A DNA stretch of 64,000 bases from Gluconacetobacter tumulisoli (GCF_014174155.1 NZ_JABEQM010000006.1:62001-126000), one strand, 5' to 3'; counted from the stretch's first letter, positions 31,503-41,978 are shown. A program made the numbers and translations. Notes: a model not told the origin generated them from the sequence alone.

Positions 31503-31688
31503 TCAGGACAGGACCGTCAGCACGATCACCGAAGCATCGATGAGCACTTTTCCCTGGTGCTCGAAATTGACCGTTACGCGATGGGCAACCGCCGATTGCA
31601 CCTGTCCCCGCCCCCATTCGGGATGATCGGGATGGATGACGGACTGACCGGGTTCAAGAAACGATCGGAAGGTTGGGAGAGCGGGCAT
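31503..31688 (-). CDS. DUF3553 small protein
   Basis: 61-residue protein with the DUF3553 signature PGQSVIHPDHPEWGRGQVQS and RVTVNFEHQGKVLID. The fold is expected to be a small beta barrel, like RNA- or DNA-binding barrels in helicase tails, but the function is unknown. It lies 14 bases upstream of moaA on the same strand and is probably co-transcribed with it. Confidence 0.88.
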   Translation of the reverse strand: MPALPTFRSFLEPGQSVIHPDHPEWGRGQVQSAVAHRVTVNFEHQGKVLIDASVIVLTVLS

Positions 31689-31765
31689 GAAATCACGGAA
31701 CTCCGGACCGATCGTGCGGCCCTGACGGTAATCGCCATGGGCCGTACGCGTCTACCGGCCATAAC

Positions 31766-31797
31766 GAAAAACGGCTTGGCAGGATACCAAGCCGTTT
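31766..31797 (-). terminator. Rho-independent terminator of the galU-pgm unit
   Basis: An 11-bp stem (31769-31779 with 31787-31797, 7-base loop) is followed on the minus strand by TTTTTCG. It lies 32 bases after the pgm stop and separates that unit from DUF3553-moaA. Confidence 0.85.
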
Positions 31798-31828
31798 CCG
31801 AATATTCAAAGCCTATGAAAGCCGGCGG

Positions 31829-33238
31829 TCAGTGACCGGCGTTTTCTCCGGAGAAATCGGGGGCTGCGAGGCCCGATTTCTCCAGTTGCTCCGTCAATGC
31901 GGTCTTCAAATGCTCCAGGCCGGCTTCGGTGTTACCCTCCGCCCGCGCTACAAGCACGGCCTGGGTGTTGGAGGCTCGAAGCAGCCACCAGCCATCCTTC
32001 GTATTGACCCGGACCCCGTCGATCAGGGACACGTCGGCTCCGCTGTCCTTCAGACGGGCCGCGACTTCCTCGATCACCGCGAACTTGCGGGTGTCGGCAC
32101 AATCGAACCGCAATTCGGGGGTGGAGATCGTCTCCGGCAACGCGTCACGCACCGTCGAAAGCGGCACGTCCAGGCGCGCAACGATACCCAGCAGCCGCAC
32201 TGCGGCGTACAGCGCATCGTCGAATCCGTACCATTTGTCGGCGAAGAAGATATGCCCCGACATCTCACCGGCCAGCGGCGACGCAGTTTCGGCCATCTTC
32301 GACTTGATGAGCGAATGGCCGGTACGCCACATCAGCGGCGTGCCACCGGCCTTGGCGATTTCGTCGAACAGGACCTGGCTGGCCTTCACGTCGGCGATGA
32401 TCGTGGCGCCCGGCCGGTCGCGCAGGACGTCACGTGCCAGGATAACCAGGATCTGGTCGCCCCACAGGATCTGTCCCTTGTCATCGACGACGCCGATACG
32501 ATCGGCGTCGCCGTCGAAGGCGATGCCGATATCGGCATGCGTCTCACCCACCTTGGCGATCAGCTGTTCCAGGTTCTTCGCCACCGTCGGATCGGGATGA
32601 TGGGCCGGGAAGGTTCCGTCGATCTCCCCGTTCAGGATGGTATGTTCGCCCGGGATCTTCTTGACCAGTTCGGCCAGGACCTCGCCCGCGACAGAATTGC
32701 CATTGTCCCAGACGACCTTCAGCTTGCGCGTGCCGCCGTCCCAGTCCTGGACCAGGCGGGCAACGTAATCGTCCTTGATGTCGATGCTGCGAACGGTCCC
32801 CGCGGCTTCTGGCACGACGTCGCCGGCGGCGGAGAGCGCGCCCAGTTCCTTGATCTGCTCGCCGAAGAACGGCTTGCCGGACAGCATCATCTTGAAGCCG
32901 TTGTAATTCGGCGGATTGTGGCTGCCGGTCACCATGATCGCGCCGTCAGCCTTCAAGGTTACGGATGCGAAATAGAGCATCGGCGTCGGACCGCACCCGA
33001 CGCGTACGACCTCGACACCGGAGGCCAGGGCGCCCTTGACCAGCGCCTCTTCCAGCGAGGGGGACGACAGGCGGCCGTCATATCCGATCACGACCGTCCG
33101 GCCACCCTTGCGGGCAACGATGCTGCCGAACGTGCGGCCGATCGCGAAGGCGTCCTCGGGATGCAGGGTCTTGCCCACGATTCCGCGAATGTCGTACTCG
33201 CGAAGGCTGGTCGGATCGAAGCTATGCGTGAAGGACAT
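31829..33238 (-). CDS. Phosphomannomutase/phosphoglucomutase
   Basis: Alpha-D-phosphohexomutase of 469 residues that interconverts hexose 1- and 6-phosphates. The phosphoserine loop is [12 protein letters not shown] (about residues 105-116), the metal site is DGDADRIG and the sugar-binding loop is GEMSGH. It overlaps the galU stop by one base (TAATG), so mannose 1-phosphate or glucose 1-phosphate is made alongside UDP-glucose, the precursor for exopolysaccharide or cellulose. Substrate preference (algC/manB type) cannot be read from sequence alone. Confidence 0.93.
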   Translation of the reverse strand: MSFTHSFDPTSLREYDIRGIVGKTLHPEDAFAIGRTFGSIVARKGGRTVVIGYDGRLSSPSLEEALVKGALASGVEVVRVGCGPTPMLYFASVTLKADGAIMVTGSHNPPNYNGFKMMLSGKPFFGEQIKELGALSAAGDVVPEAAGTVRSIDIKDDYVARLVQDWDGGTRKLKVVWDNGNSVAGEVLAELVKKIPGEHTILNGEIDGTFPAHHPDPTVAKNLEQLIAKVGETHADIGIAFDGDADRIGVVDDKGQILWGDQILVILARDVLRDRPGATIIADVKASQVLFDEIAKAGGTPLMWRTGHSLIKSKMAETASPLAGEMSGHIFFADKWYGFDDALYAAVRLLGIVARLDVPLSTVRDALPETISTPELRFDCADTRKFAVIEEVAARLKDSGADVSLIDGVRVNTKDGWWLLRASNTQAVLVARAEGNTEAGLEHLKTALTEQLEKSGLAAPDFSGENAGH

Positions 33239-34116
33239 TAAAGTTCACCGGTATAGGTTTTCAGGAACTCGCGCACCGCCTGGCCCAGGTCCGGGCGGTC
33301 GATCGAAAACGCGATCTGGGCTTCCAGGAATCCGATCTTGTTGCCGCAATCGAAGCGACGTCCTTCGTAGCGCAGGCCGTGGAAGGGCACATGGCCGATG
33401 ACCTTGGCCATCGCATCGGTCAGCTGGACCTCGCCGCCCGCGCCGCGCTCCAGCTTCGCCAGGTGGGGCATGACGTCAGCCGTCAGGATATAGCGTCCGA
33501 TGATGGACAGGTTCGACGGCGCCTCCTCCGGCTTCGGCTTCTCGACCAGCCCCGCGACCTCGACCAGCTTGCCGTCGTCCGCACCGGTCTTGAGGATGCC
33601 GTAGCGATTGGTGTGCTCGCGCGGAACCTCGCTCACTGCCACCACGTTGCCGCCGGTCTGGTTGTAGGCATCCACCAGTTGCTTCAGGCAGGGCACATCG
33701 CTCTTGACGATATCGTCGGGCAGCAGGATCGCGAACGGATCGTCCCCGATGAAGCTGCGGGCGCACCAGATGGCGTGGCCCAGGCCCAGGGGCTCCTGCT
33801 GGCGAACGGCGCTTAGCGCTCCGGCTTCGATGCTGGAGGGGGCAAGCGCCTCGAGCGCCTCGATCTTGTTACGTTCTCGAAGCGTCGTTTCCAGTTCGAA
33901 GGCGACGTCGAAATAATCGATCAGCGAATCCTTGCCCCGCCCCGTGATCAGGCAGAACTGATCGATCCCGGCGGCGCGCGCCTCGTCGATCGCATACTGA
34001 ATCAGCGGCTTGTCGACGACAGGCAGCATTTCCTTTGGCATCGCCTTGGTTGCCGGGAGGAATCGCGTGCCAAGGCCCGCCACCGGAAGGACGGCTTTTC
34101 GCAAGGGCTTTATCAC
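33238..34116 (-). CDS. galU: UTP-glucose-1-phosphate uridylyltransferase
   Basis: Makes UDP-glucose from glucose 1-phosphate and UTP. The 292-residue protein starts [23 protein letters not shown], containing the nucleotide-binding GLGTRFLP, and retains [12 protein letters not shown] and [11 protein letters not shown]. The GTG at 34116 has AGAAGG eight bases upstream and is preferred over a GTG at 34125 that overlaps that site. In acetic acid bacteria UDP-glucose feeds cellulose and acetan; the directly coupled mutase supports this. Confidence 0.95.
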   Translation of the reverse strand: MIKPLRKAVLPVAGLGTRFLPATKAMPKEMLPVVDKPLIQYAIDEARAAGIDQFCLITGRGKDSLIDYFDVAFELETTLRERNKIEALEALAPSSIEAGALSAVRQQEPLGLGHAIWCARSFIGDDPFAILLPDDIVKSDVPCLKQLVDAYNQTGGNVVAVSEVPREHTNRYGILKTGADDGKLVEVAGLVEKPKPEEAPSNLSIIGRYILTADVMPHLAKLERGAGGEVQLTDAMAKVIGHVPFHGLRYEGRRFDCGNKIGFLEAQIAFSIDRPDLGQAVREFLKTYTGEL

Positions 34117-34555
34117 AAACGTCACCTTCTATCCGCGTTATGAATCCAGAACATTCAACCGCTTCCGCCTGGCGGAAACAACAGCCGTTAACCGGTTGCT
34201 CCTGAAATTCTTCTATCCGCAAAATTCGAAAAAAAAATGACTTATGTGAGGCATCGTCGAACTATCGACCTGGTTTCCAGGTCCTCATCTTCAATTTCAG
34301 GCGCATCCGGTCTGCCTTCTTGCAGGCAGCGAAGTGAACGATAACACGTCCTGGAACGTTGCGGGAAAGTGAAAAAATAGTCCCCCTAGGACGGTCGGCC
34401 CCGGATACACCTGCCATCGGGGCGATTCGGTTTCCCGACGAGGCTCTGCCGGGAGAATGACCGGGCCGGCGGCGGGACCGGTTTGGGACGTGATTAAGTA
34501 GCGAAGACGCCGCCGACGACTGCGACGGCCCAAACTCTTGCATCCCGACCGGGGC
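34117..34555. other. Non-coding gap upstream of galU
   Basis: About 440 bases without a convincing gene. The first 150 are AT-rich for this window and must hold the galU promoter; TTCCGCC-T-GGCGGAA (34163-34177) and GACCTGG-TTT-CCAGGTC (34267-34283) are small perfect hairpins. A 93-codon minus-strand frame (34262-34543) is Arg/Ser-rich, matches nothing I know and is probably spurious. Confidence 0.5.
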
Positions 34556-36010
34556 TCAATGTGTGCCAGAACGCGTCAAAGGCTGTGTGATTTCCGCCTC
34601 CCCGTAGCGCGCGCCGATGCGGCCGTTCCGGGTAAAGTCGGCCATCATCTGGAAATATCCCGGCGCATAGCGCGTCGAGACGCGTTCGCCATTGGCGTTC
34701 AGCTCGTACTCGGTCATCCCGTGTTCGGCGCCGGGGTAGACGGCCAGGGTGTAGGGTTTGCCTGCGGCAATCAGGGATTTGATACGGCGGCCGGTTTCGG
34801 CGCTGGGCGCGTCGAGGTCGTCGCCGCCCAGGACCCAGAGCTGCGGGGTGGTGGAGCGGCTGAGCACCGGCATCGGCTCGTAACGGAACGGCGGCGGTTC
34901 AGCGCCGAACTGTTTGGCGGCCTGTTCGATCTCGGTCTTGTCCAGGGGCAGGATGAAGAAGATGAAATCACCGTGGACGTCCTTGTACCAGGGCTCGGTC
35001 TTGTATTTCTGGCGCAGGGCCTCGAACGCTTCGTAGCCCTCCTTGCCATTGGTCTCGAGGACGTGTTCGCCCGCGCTGGCCAATTCAAGCGCCTTGGGCG
35101 TGTCGGCCTCGTGATGGTGGAAATGCATGTCGAGCGCGACGCTCTCCTGGTCCTCCTGCAGGATGGTGACGGCAAGGCCGAAGCTGACGATGGTGAAATC
35201 GACAGGCGCCTTCTCGGCCGCCAGTGGCGCGACCCAGCCGCCTTCGCTGCCGCCCTGATAACCGATGCGTCCCACGCGGACGCCGCCAAGCCTGCGCGCC
35301 TCGCGCATCGCCAGCACCGCATCGTCGGCGAGAGTCTCGAAGTTCTGGGTATAGGCGCCGCCGGACGCCCCGGTGCCGCGCTTGTCATAGACGAAGGCAC
35401 CGATGCCTTGTGCCGGGAACATGCGCTGCAGGGAATAGAAATCCAGGGCAGAGGTATGCTCCGAGCCATGTACCAGAACCACCACGGGAACCTTGTCGCG
35501 ACTTTTGGGCATGACCAGACGGCCGACTAGTGTAACGCCGTTGCTGAGGAATTTCGTGTCGGTAACGTCGAAGGCGATGCGATGGCCAACGTCGGCATCG
35601 AACCTGACGTCGCCCTTGTCGCAATCGGAAAAGGAAACGATCTTTTCGTCCGGCCGACCGGTCCAGCCTGAAGTGCTCTTCCACGTGCCGTCGGCCTGCT
35701 GAAGCAGTTGTCCGGTCTCGCCGTTGAACAGTCGCCAGCGCAGCGTGTCTCCCTCCGACGGCGCGATATCCAACGCCGCGCCACTCGCCAGCCGATAGGA
35801 GCCGATATGGCAATTGATCGCGGAATCCGCGAACGCCGGGTGAGAAGCCAGCAGTCCGAAACCACAAATCGCGGCATTGAGGATTGCCTGGACAAGAGGT
35901 CTCCAAGGCCTCTTCGCCGAATCCCGCCGTGGCCGACTGGCCAGTTTGGTCGATAGGAATGAAGTTAACACAACACTTTCGGCGAGGGTGCTCAGGTTCG
36001 ACTCAATCAT
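34556..36010 (-). CDS. Secreted alpha/beta hydrolase
   Basis: About 484 residues from an ATG at 36010, with an internal-looking export signal (hydrophobic core LVQAILNAAICGFGLLA, cleavage after AFA), a roughly 100-residue beta-rich N-domain and an alpha/beta hydrolase domain. Triad candidates are serine in GYQGGSEGG, aspartate in GGDDLDAP and histidine in YPGAEHGM; VVVLVHGSEHTS forms the oxyanion region. It resembles dienelactone-hydrolase-like peptidases or esterases; substrate unknown. The start is uncertain: no ribosome-binding site is clear, and GTG codons closer to the signal are possible. It sits in the loosest, most accessory-looking part of the window. Confidence 0.75.
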   Translation of the reverse strand: MIESNLSTLAESVVLTSFLSTKLASRPRRDSAKRPWRPLVQAILNAAICGFGLLASHPAFADSAINCHIGSYRLASGAALDIAPSEGDTLRWRLFNGETGQLLQQADGTWKSTSGWTGRPDEKIVSFSDCDKGDVRFDADVGHRIAFDVTDTKFLSNGVTLVGRLVMPKSRDKVPVVVLVHGSEHTSALDFYSLQRMFPAQGIGAFVYDKRGTGASGGAYTQNFETLADDAVLAMREARRLGGVRVGRIGYQGGSEGGWVAPLAAEKAPVDFTIVSFGLAVTILQEDQESVALDMHFHHHEADTPKALELASAGEHVLETNGKEGYEAFEALRQKYKTEPWYKDVHGDFIFFILPLDKTEIEQAAKQFGAEPPPFRYEPMPVLSRSTTPQLWVLGGDDLDAPSAETGRRIKSLIAAGKPYTLAVYPGAEHGMTEYELNANGERVSTRYAPGYFQMMADFTRNGRIGARYGEAEITQPLTRSGTH

Positions 36011-36476
36011 TAGGTCTAACAACTTTTTTGCCGTAGGCACGATGGTGGATGCTCGCGTCCCGGCGTGTGGCTGTCCCGTTAAACATTCATCATTTTGATT
36101 CGCGCGCAGCAACTGCGCGCTGCGCCGCCGGACGGCTGTAAACGCTAGGCCAAGGGGGCAATCATGGCCGCCGACACTTAGCGAGGATCGTAATACCCGA
36201 TCTTCCAGAACAGCCGCTCACCGGCGAGACCGAATGCCCCGAACCGCTTGGACTCGAGAGCACGTTCATGGGGGCAGAGGGCGGCGGGATTGATCTTGCG
36301 GCTCGAGGTCGAGGCTGTGGGTCTTACCGGTATGTTTGCGGGCTGTTCCGGTTCTGGTCGGGACGCAGCGATACAATGCCGTAAGGTACGGGCGTTATTC
36401 AGCTTTGTTTTTATGAGAGACACAGGATGCCCTGAAACGTCATAAGGCGTCGACGAACCAGCCGTCAAACGTCTTT
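36011..36476. other. Gene-poor stretch on the 3' side of tRNA-Leu
   Basis: 466 bases with no intact gene. It contains a perfect 8-bp hairpin GCGCGCAG-CAA-CTGCGCGC at 36102-36120, a broken DUF3768 fragment at 36178-36300 and no recognisable promoter. No second copy of the tRNA 3' end was found here by eye. Confidence 0.5.
36178..36300 (-). pseudogene. DUF3768-like gene fragment
   Basis: The frame ending at 36178 encodes GAFGLAGERLFWKIGYYDP and then stops. This matches the FGxF...GxRxFWKIDYYD core of DUF3768 proteins, which usually continue for some 40 residues and are typical of plasmids and integrative elements. Upstream sequence in the frame is not recognisable. I read it as a decayed remnant of an element once integrated next to the tRNA gene; the family call rests on this short match. 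Confidence 0.5.
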
Positions 36477-36562
36477 TGGTGCGGTCGAGAAGACTCGAAC
36501 TTCCACGGGGTTTCCCCCACAAGCACCTCAAGCTTGCGCGTCTACCATTCCGCCACGACCGC
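36477..36562 (-). tRNA. tRNA-Leu (anticodon GAG)
   Basis: 86-base class II tRNA including an encoded CCA. The acceptor stem GCGGTCG/CGACCGC, the anticodon stem CAAGC/GCTTG around loop TTGAGGT (anticodon GAG, reading CUC/CUU), a long variable arm GGGG-GAAA-CCCC and the T-loop TTCGAGT are all present. Its 3' end faces the gene-poor region holding the DUF3768 remnant. Confidence 0.95.
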
Positions 36563-36617
36563 ACCGTGACAACGGCCACCGCCTGAGCGATACCGTGTGA
36601 CGGAGGCCGTATAACTG

Positions 36618-37322
36618 ATGCATGACCGACGGGCAATGACCGAAAACACGATTCTCTGGAATTCCAGCAGTGGCCTTGTGCCCTACCCCGACGCCATTGC
36701 GGAGATGGAGCGCCAGGTGGCGGGAATCCGCGACGGAACCGCGTCCGAACGGGTCTGGCTGCTGGAACATCCGCCCACCTTCACTGCTGGAACCTCGGCC
36801 CGGGACGAGGATCTGTTCAATCCCCAGGGCTTTCCGACCTATGCCGCTGGGCGTGGTGGCCAGTGGACCTATCACGGGCCGGGGCAGCGTGTCGCCTATG
36901 TGATGCTGGACCTGACCCGGCCGCATGGCGTCGTGCCCGCGCGTGATTTGCGCGAGTATGTCCATGCATTGGAAGAATGGCTGATTCGGACCCTGCATCG
37001 CTTCGACGTCACGGGGGAGCGGCGCGACGGCCGTATCGGCGTATGGGTCGCCGATCCCCGTACCGGGACGGAAAACAAGATCGCGGCCCTGGGGGTCCGG
37101 GTATCCCGCTGGACGAGCTGGCATGGCGTCGCGCTGAATGTGGCGCCGCGTCTGGACGATTTCGGCGGGATCGTGCCCTGCGGCATTCGCGAACACGGCG
37201 TCACCAGCCTGCATGCGCTGGGACGGACCGTCACGGTGGCAGAGGCCGACGCGGCGCTCCGCGCATGCTGGCAGGAACTGTTCGGCAGTGTCCCCTATTC
37301 CCCTGCGGACAACGAGAAATAG
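36618..37322 (+). CDS. lipB: Octanoyl-[ACP]:protein N-octanoyltransferase
   Basis: Transfers octanoyl from ACP to lipoyl domains of 2-oxoacid dehydrogenases, the first step of lipoate synthesis. The 234-residue protein has [12 protein letters not shown], the catalytic lysine in [14 protein letters not shown] and the catalytic cysteine in [13 protein letters not shown] 11 bases before the ATG at 36618 supports this start; an ATG at 36636 is possible. Its 3' end overlaps the convergent LolA-like gene by 28 bases. Confidence 0.95.
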   Translation: MHDRRAMTENTILWNSSSGLVPYPDAIAEMERQVAGIRDGTASERVWLLEHPPTFTAGTSARDEDLFNPQGFPTYAAGRGGQWTYHGPGQRVAYVMLDLTRPHGVVPARDLREYVHALEEWLIRTLHRFDVTGERRDGRIGVWVADPRTGTENKIAALGVRVSRWTSWHGVALNVAPRLDDFGGIVPCGIREHGVTSLHALGRTVTVAEADAALRACWQELFGSVPYSPADNEK

Positions 37323-37918
37323 CCGTCGGGGAACACGGTTCCCGTCCGCACGTCCGTCAGGTGCAGGCGCGTGCGGTTCCGCCGCTCGTCCAGGATTTCG
37401 ATGGCGACCAGCGAGAGCTGGCCCGCGAAGTCGGAAAAGCCCAGCGTCAGCAGGCCTTGCGAGGGATTGGAGGTCCGGGCCAGCGAGATCTGCACGACAT
37501 TGCTGCCGTGCTGCACCGATGTCACTGCAATCGCCCCCCCGAGATGTACCGGGGTGGCCAGCAACAGGCCCAGCGGCTGGCGGGACAGGTTCATGCGCGT
37601 CACCGACTGGCGCACTGAATCGCGAAAGACCAGATGGCCGTCCGCCGCCACCAGCTCCATGCGGTGGGGCGTGTCGTAATCCAGGCGCAGATATCCGGGA
37701 TCGTAGGACAATCGTCCCTCACCGATGCTGCCGTCCGGCCAGGTCTGTACCACGTGCGCCGTTAGGCCTCGGGTGGTGTTCAGATAGTGCGCAATCCGTG
37801 TGACGTCATGTCCCCCCGGCGATCCGGGCATGGCCTGGCAGGCCGCAAGCGCCAGCGGGGCGCCCAGGACCAGGCGACGGCGGGTCAGGGGACGACGGAT
37901 CGGAGGGGGCGCACTCAT
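37295..37918 (-). CDS. LolA-like lipoprotein
   Basis: 207-residue protein with a lipoprotein signal: [16 protein letters not shown], cysteine 27 preceded by the lipobox LAA. The mature part resembles LolA outer-membrane lipoprotein carriers ([10 protein letters not shown]-like start, [19 protein letters not shown]). Soluble periplasmic LolA is not lipidated, so this is either an anchored carrier or a LolA-fold protein with another role. Its ATG overlaps the bolA stop (ATGA). Confidence 0.78.
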   Translation of the reverse strand: MSAPPPIRRPLTRRRLVLGAPLALAACQAMPGSPGGHDVTRIAHYLNTTRGLTAHVVQTWPDGSIGEGRLSYDPGYLRLDYDTPHRMELVAADGHLVFRDSVRQSVTRMNLSRQPLGLLLATPVHLGGAIAVTSVQHGSNVVQISLARTSNPSQGLLTLGFSDFAGQLSLVAIEILDERRNRTRLHLTDVRTGTVFPDGYFSLSAGE

Positions 37919-38226
37919 CCGCGGGGTATCCGGCCATGTTCCTCGGGGGTGCGCAGGGTCAGCGACAAGGCATGCAGGCCCGATGTGAATTCCCCGCCCA
38001 GCAGGTCATGCACCAGCCGCGACCGCTGGACCCGGCCCATGCCCTCGAACGCCGTGCTGACGACCAGGACATTGTAATGCGTCTCGCCTCCCGGACCCGC
38101 TCCGCGCATGCCCGCATGGTGGGCGTGACGGGCGCTGTCGTCCACGATATCCAGCGTGGCCGGGGCAAGGCGGTCGCGGATGAGGCGTCCGATCCGGGCC
38201 GCGCGGTCCGGTCCTGTCTGGGTCAC
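37915..38226 (-). CDS. bolA: BolA family protein
   Basis: 103-residue BolA/IbaG-type protein that in the family partners monothiol glutaredoxins in iron-sulphur and stress responses. The KH-like fold shows ARIGRLIRDRL at the start, HYNVLVVSTAFEG and HALSLTLRTPEE at the end. The GTG at 38226 has GGAGGG seven bases upstream; the longer frame overlaps the divergent J-domain gene. It is translationally coupled to the LolA-like gene. Confidence 0.9.
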   Translation of the reverse strand: MTQTGPDRAARIGRLIRDRLAPATLDIVDDSARHAHHAGMRGAGPGGETHYNVLVVSTAFEGMGRVQRSRLVHDLLGGEFTSGLHALSLTLRTPEEHGRIPRG

Positions 38227-38296
38227 TGGTCTGCCCTCCTGTTTGCAAGCGCGCTTCGCTCTTGCACGAATACGGTCCGGACGCACATAACGCCAG

Positions 38297-38902
38297 ATGA
38301 TGAACCGAAGGAACACACGACACAGGGCTTTCGATCCCGATCCGGACGCACCGAGCCGGTGTTGCGACATGGCCGGCTGCGAGGAGGCCGCCGGATACCG
38401 TGCGCCCCGGTCGCGTGAGACGCTGAATGAATATTTCTGGTTCTGCCTGCCGCACGTGCGCGAATATAATGCCCGGTGGGATTATTATAAGGGCATGTCC
38501 CCCGGCCAGATCGAGGCCCACATCCGCGACGACGTGTCCTGGAACCGGCCATCCTGGCGGCTGGGCCAACGCGGAGGCCCGCATTTCTCGGAAGAGGACG
38601 TGCTGGATCCGCTGGACCTGCTGAACGGTGCGCGCCGTCCGGGCGCGCGCGGCACGACTCCGCCCCGACCGGAGGTGCCCGAGGCCCTGCGGCAGCCATT
38701 GAGCGCGCTGGGCCTGGAATGGCCATTGTCGATGGACGAGCTCAAGGTCCGGTACAAGGATTTGGCGCGCCGCCATCATCCCGACGCCAACGGCGGTGAC
38801 CGGCATGCCGAGGAACGGCTGAAAATCATCAACGTGGCCTATACCGCAGTACGGACCCATCTTGCGTCCTCGCGGCAGGCTGATCTGGAAAAGACCGCAT
38901 AG
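38297..38902 (+). CDS. J-domain (DnaJ-like) protein
   Basis: 201-residue protein with an N-terminal region containing cysteines and aromatics (CCDMAGCEEAAGYRAP, YFWFCLPHVREYNARWDYY) and a C-terminal J domain (about residues 137-190) with the HPD motif in RRHHPDANGG. It would stimulate an Hsp70 ATPase. It comes directly before cobS-cobT, as in many alphaproteobacteria, so a role in assembling cobaltochelatase is plausible but unproven. A second ATG three bases downstream is equally possible. Confidence 0.9.
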   Translation: MMNRRNTRHRAFDPDPDAPSRCCDMAGCEEAAGYRAPRSRETLNEYFWFCLPHVREYNARWDYYKGMSPGQIEAHIRDDVSWNRPSWRLGQRGGPHFSEEDVLDPLDLLNGARRPGARGTTPPRPEVPEALRQPLSALGLEWPLSMDELKVRYKDLARRHHPDANGGDRHAEERLKIINVAYTAVRTHLASSRQADLEKTA

Positions 38903-39016
38903 GCATGGTCACGCGGCCGATCCGGTCTATACTCCTTCAAGAAGACGATGCGTCCCGTCGCATTGCTCGCATTGCGGCGCCGCCGGGACGAACCAGCCGT
39001 GACGGATGCCATCCTG

Positions 39017-40048
39017 ATGAATGATTTAGCCACCCTGACCGCCGGATCCCTAGCCGAAAACGGCGATGCCCTTCCGCCGATCTCGGCCCTGACCGCACCT
39101 GACCGCATGGTTTCGGCGCGCGATGTCTTCGGTATCGACAGTGATCTGCAGGTGCCCGCGTTTTCGGTGCGGACCGACCATGTGCCCGATGCCGATCCGA
39201 CCTACCGGTTCGACCACGACACGACCCTGGCCATCCTTGCCGGGTTCGCCTTCAACCGTCGGGTGATGATCCAGGGGTATCACGGTACGGGCAAGTCGTC
39301 ACATGTCGAACAGGTGGCATCGCGCCTCAACTGGCCGTGCGTGCGCATCAACCTCGACAGCCATATCTCGCGCATCGACCTGATCGGGAAAGACGCCATC
39401 GTCCTGCGCGACGGCATGCAGGTAACGGAATTCCGAGAGGGCCTGCTGCCCTGGGGCCTGCAGCATCCCTGTGCGCTGGTCTTCGACGAATACGATGCCG
39501 GCCGGCCCGACGTCATGTTCGTCATCCAGCGCGTGCTGGAAATCGAAGGCCACCTGACCCTTCTGGACCAGAACCGCGTCATTCGGCCCCACCCCTTCTT
39601 TCGGCTGTTCGCCACGGCGAACACGGTGGGCCTGGGGGATACGACGGGCCTGTATCACGGCACCCAGCAGATCAATCAGGGCCAGATGGACCGCTGGAAC
39701 ATCGTCACCACCCTGAATTACCTGCCCCATGCCGAGGAAACCGCGATCATAATGGCCAAGATGGGCGTCGATACCAGCGACGTCCCGGGCCGCAAGCGGA
39801 TCGAAAGCATGGTCGCATTGGCCGATCTGACGCGGTCGGGCTTCATCGCCGGGGATATTTCCACGGTCATGTCCCCCCGTACCGTCATCAGCTGGGCGGA
39901 AAATTATCGGATCTTCCACGATCTGGAATTCGCCTTCCGGGTGTCGTTCCTGAACAAGTGCGACGAGGCGGAACGTCCGACCGTGGCGGAATATTACCAG
40001 CGCTGCTTCAACGTCGATCCGGTCGGCACGGCGTTGCGGGCGCGCTGA
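39017..40048 (+). CDS. cobS: Cobaltochelatase subunit CobS
   Basis: AAA+ ATPase subunit (343 residues) of the aerobic CobN-CobS-CobT complex that inserts cobalt into hydrogenobyrinate diamide. It has the VFGID start motif, Walker [11 protein letters not shown], Walker [10 protein letters not shown] and the sensor region [15 protein letters not shown] at 39017 matches homologue starts; an in-frame GTG at 38999 would add six residues. cobT follows 17 bases downstream; cobN is not in the window. Confidence 0.96.
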   Translation: MNDLATLTAGSLAENGDALPPISALTAPDRMVSARDVFGIDSDLQVPAFSVRTDHVPDADPTYRFDHDTTLAILAGFAFNRRVMIQGYHGTGKSSHVEQVASRLNWPCVRINLDSHISRIDLIGKDAIVLRDGMQVTEFREGLLPWGLQHPCALVFDEYDAGRPDVMFVIQRVLEIEGHLTLLDQNRVIRPHPFFRLFATANTVGLGDTTGLYHGTQQINQGQMDRWNIVTTLNYLPHAEETAIIMAKMGVDTSDVPGRKRIESMVALADLTRSGFIAGDISTVMSPRTVISWAENYRIFHDLEFAFRVSFLNKCDEAERPTVAEYYQRCFNVDPVGTALRAR

Positions 40049-40065
40049 CCGGGCGGGGTACGCGC

Positions 40066-41967
40066 ATGGCGGACAGGAAAGACAACAGCCGTTCCGGGCG
40101 GTCGAATGCGACGGCGGAGCGGGCCGATGCGTTCAAGCGCGCGACGGTTGGCGCGGTTCGGGCGCTGGGCGGTCGAGCGACGGCCGAAGTCACGTTCCAG
40201 AGCGGGCCGATCCCGCCCGCGGGGGCGCTGACAGGCGAGCACGTCCGCCTGCCCCAGCCGGCCTTGCAACTGCCTGAGGCCGATATCCGCAGGCTGCGGG
40301 GCGCGGCCGATGCCGCGGCGTTGCAATTGCGCCACCATAGCCAGGCGATCCACGATTCCGCCCGCCCCGACCCGGGCGAGGCCCGTGTCGCGTATGACGT
40401 GCTGGAACAGGCGCGGGTGGAAAGCGTCGGCGCGCGCTACATGGCCGGTGTCGCCGCCAATCTGCGCGACCGGCTGGAACAGGATTATCGCGACAGCGGC
40501 CATGACCGGGCGGAGACGGTCGACCAGCTGCCGGTCCAGGTGGCGCTGGGTCTCCTGGCCCGGGAACGCCTGTCGGGCGAACCGGTGCCCGCCTCCATGC
40601 GGGGCATCGCCGACAAGTGGCGGGACCATCTGGGGCCGGCGGCGCGACGCGCCCTGGACGACATGGCTGCGACCCAGGACGACCAGACCGCGTTCGCCCG
40701 CGCCGCGCGACGTCTTCTGGTGGCCTGCGACCTGATCGAGGGCGAGGCCGAAATCGAAGACAGCCCGGAAGGCGACGACACAGCCCCGTCCGATGAAGCC
40801 GACGAGGAACCGGGCGAGGCCCCCGAGAAGCCGCAACAGCAGGACGAGGACGGTACCGGACAGGAGGAGGATGAAACCGGCCTGCAGCCCCAGATGGCGC
40901 AGGGCGCCGGGACAGGCGAGGAGGATTCGGACGAATCTGAAACCGGTACGGCGTCGGGGTCGGACCAGGCCGGTGGTCCACGCTCGGGTGACGACCAGGA
41001 TACCCCTGATCCGGCGCTGACCTATCACGCCTACACGACTGCCTTCGATGAAGAGGTCGGGGCCGAGGATCTGTGCGACGCCGACGAGCTATCGCGCCTG
41101 CGCCAGCAGCTGGACCAGCAACTGGTCAGCCTGCAGGGGGTGGTGGCGCGGCTGGCCAACCGGTTGCAGCGGCGCCTGCTGGCCCAGCAGACGCGGGCAT
41201 GGGAATTCGACCTGGAGGAAGGCATTCTTGACGCCGGCCGGCTGTCGCGGGTTGTGGTCAACCCGACCCTGTCGCTGTCCTACAAGCATGAACGGGACAC
41301 CGATTTCCGGGACACTGTCGTTACGCTGCTGATCGACAATTCGGGTTCGATGCGCGGACGCCCGATTTCGGTCGCTGCGATGTGCGGCGATATCATGGCC
41401 CGGACACTGGAACGCTGCGCCGTGAAGGTCGAAGTCCTGGGCTTCACGACCCGCGCCTGGAAAGGTGGCCAGAGCCGCGAACGCTGGGTTGCGAACGGCA
41501 AACCCCGCAATCCGGGCCGGCTGAACGATCTGCGGCACATCGTCTACAAGGGGGCCGACATGCCCTGGCGGCGGGCCCGGAAGAATCTGGGCCTGATGCT
41601 GCGCGAAGGGCTGCTGAAGGAAAATATCGACGGCGAGGCCCTGCTATGGGCATGGCGGCGGCTTCAGGGACGGCCGGAAAGCCGAAAGATCCTGATGGTC
41701 ATTTCCGACGGCGCGCCGGTGGATGACAGTACGCTGTCGGTCAATCCGGGGTCGTATCTCGAAACCCACCTGCGCGAGGTCATCGCGCAGATCGAGGGAC
41801 GCAGCGCCATCGAACTGGTGGCCATCGGTATCGGCCACGACGTGACCCGCTATTACCGGCGGGCGGTGACGATCACCGACGCCGAGGAACTGGGCGGCAC
41901 GATGATGCAGAAACTCTCCGAACTGTTCGATGAAAAGGCGGCGGCAGGACGGCGGCGCGTCGCCTGA
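40066..41967 (+). CDS. cobT: Cobaltochelatase subunit CobT
   Basis: 633-residue partner of CobS. An N-terminal helical domain is followed by a long acidic Asp/Glu-rich linker (about residues 224-325) and a C-terminal von Willebrand A domain with the metal-ion site DNSGSMRG (about 424) and [10 protein letters not shown]. CobS and CobT form the chaperone-like ring that drives CobN. A long overlapping frame starting inside cobS is an artefact; the ATG at 40066 has a GGGG-type site and the normal N-terminus. Confidence 0.96.
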   Translation: MADRKDNSRSGRSNATAERADAFKRATVGAVRALGGRATAEVTFQSGPIPPAGALTGEHVRLPQPALQLPEADIRRLRGAADAAALQLRHHSQAIHDSARPDPGEARVAYDVLEQARVESVGARYMAGVAANLRDRLEQDYRDSGHDRAETVDQLPVQVALGLLARERLSGEPVPASMRGIADKWRDHLGPAARRALDDMAATQDDQTAFARAARRLLVACDLIEGEAEIEDSPEGDDTAPSDEADEEPGEAPEKPQQQDEDGTGQEEDETGLQPQMAQGAGTGEEDSDESETGTASGSDQAGGPRSGDDQDTPDPALTYHAYTTAFDEEVGAEDLCDADELSRLRQQLDQQLVSLQGVVARLANRLQRRLLAQQTRAWEFDLEEGILDAGRLSRVVVNPTLSLSYKHERDTDFRDTVVTLLIDNSGSMRGRPISVAAMCGDIMARTLERCAVKVEVLGFTTRAWKGGQSRERWVANGKPRNPGRLNDLRHIVYKGADMPWRRARKNLGLMLREGLLKENIDGEALLWAWRRLQGRPESRKILMVISDGAPVDDSTLSVNPGSYLETHLREVIAQIEGRSAIELVAIGIGHDVTRYYRRAVTITDAEELGGTMMQKLSELFDEKAAAGRRRVA

Positions 41968-41978
41968 CGCAGCCGTCC

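Noticed and set aside
31832-33241. 469-codon plus-strand frame exactly opposite the phosphohexomutase gene
   Set aside because: It mirrors a well-conserved gene codon for codon in high-GC DNA, has Arg/Gln/His-rich composition and no recognisable domain; it is a shadow frame.
34262-34543. 93-codon minus-strand frame in the galU upstream gap
   Set aside because: Arg/Ser-rich, no ribosome-binding site, no similarity to any family I know.
36477-36500. attL/attR direct repeat of the tRNA-Leu 3' end
   Set aside because: Scanning the gap to galU by eye gave no second copy of the 3' end longer than chance.
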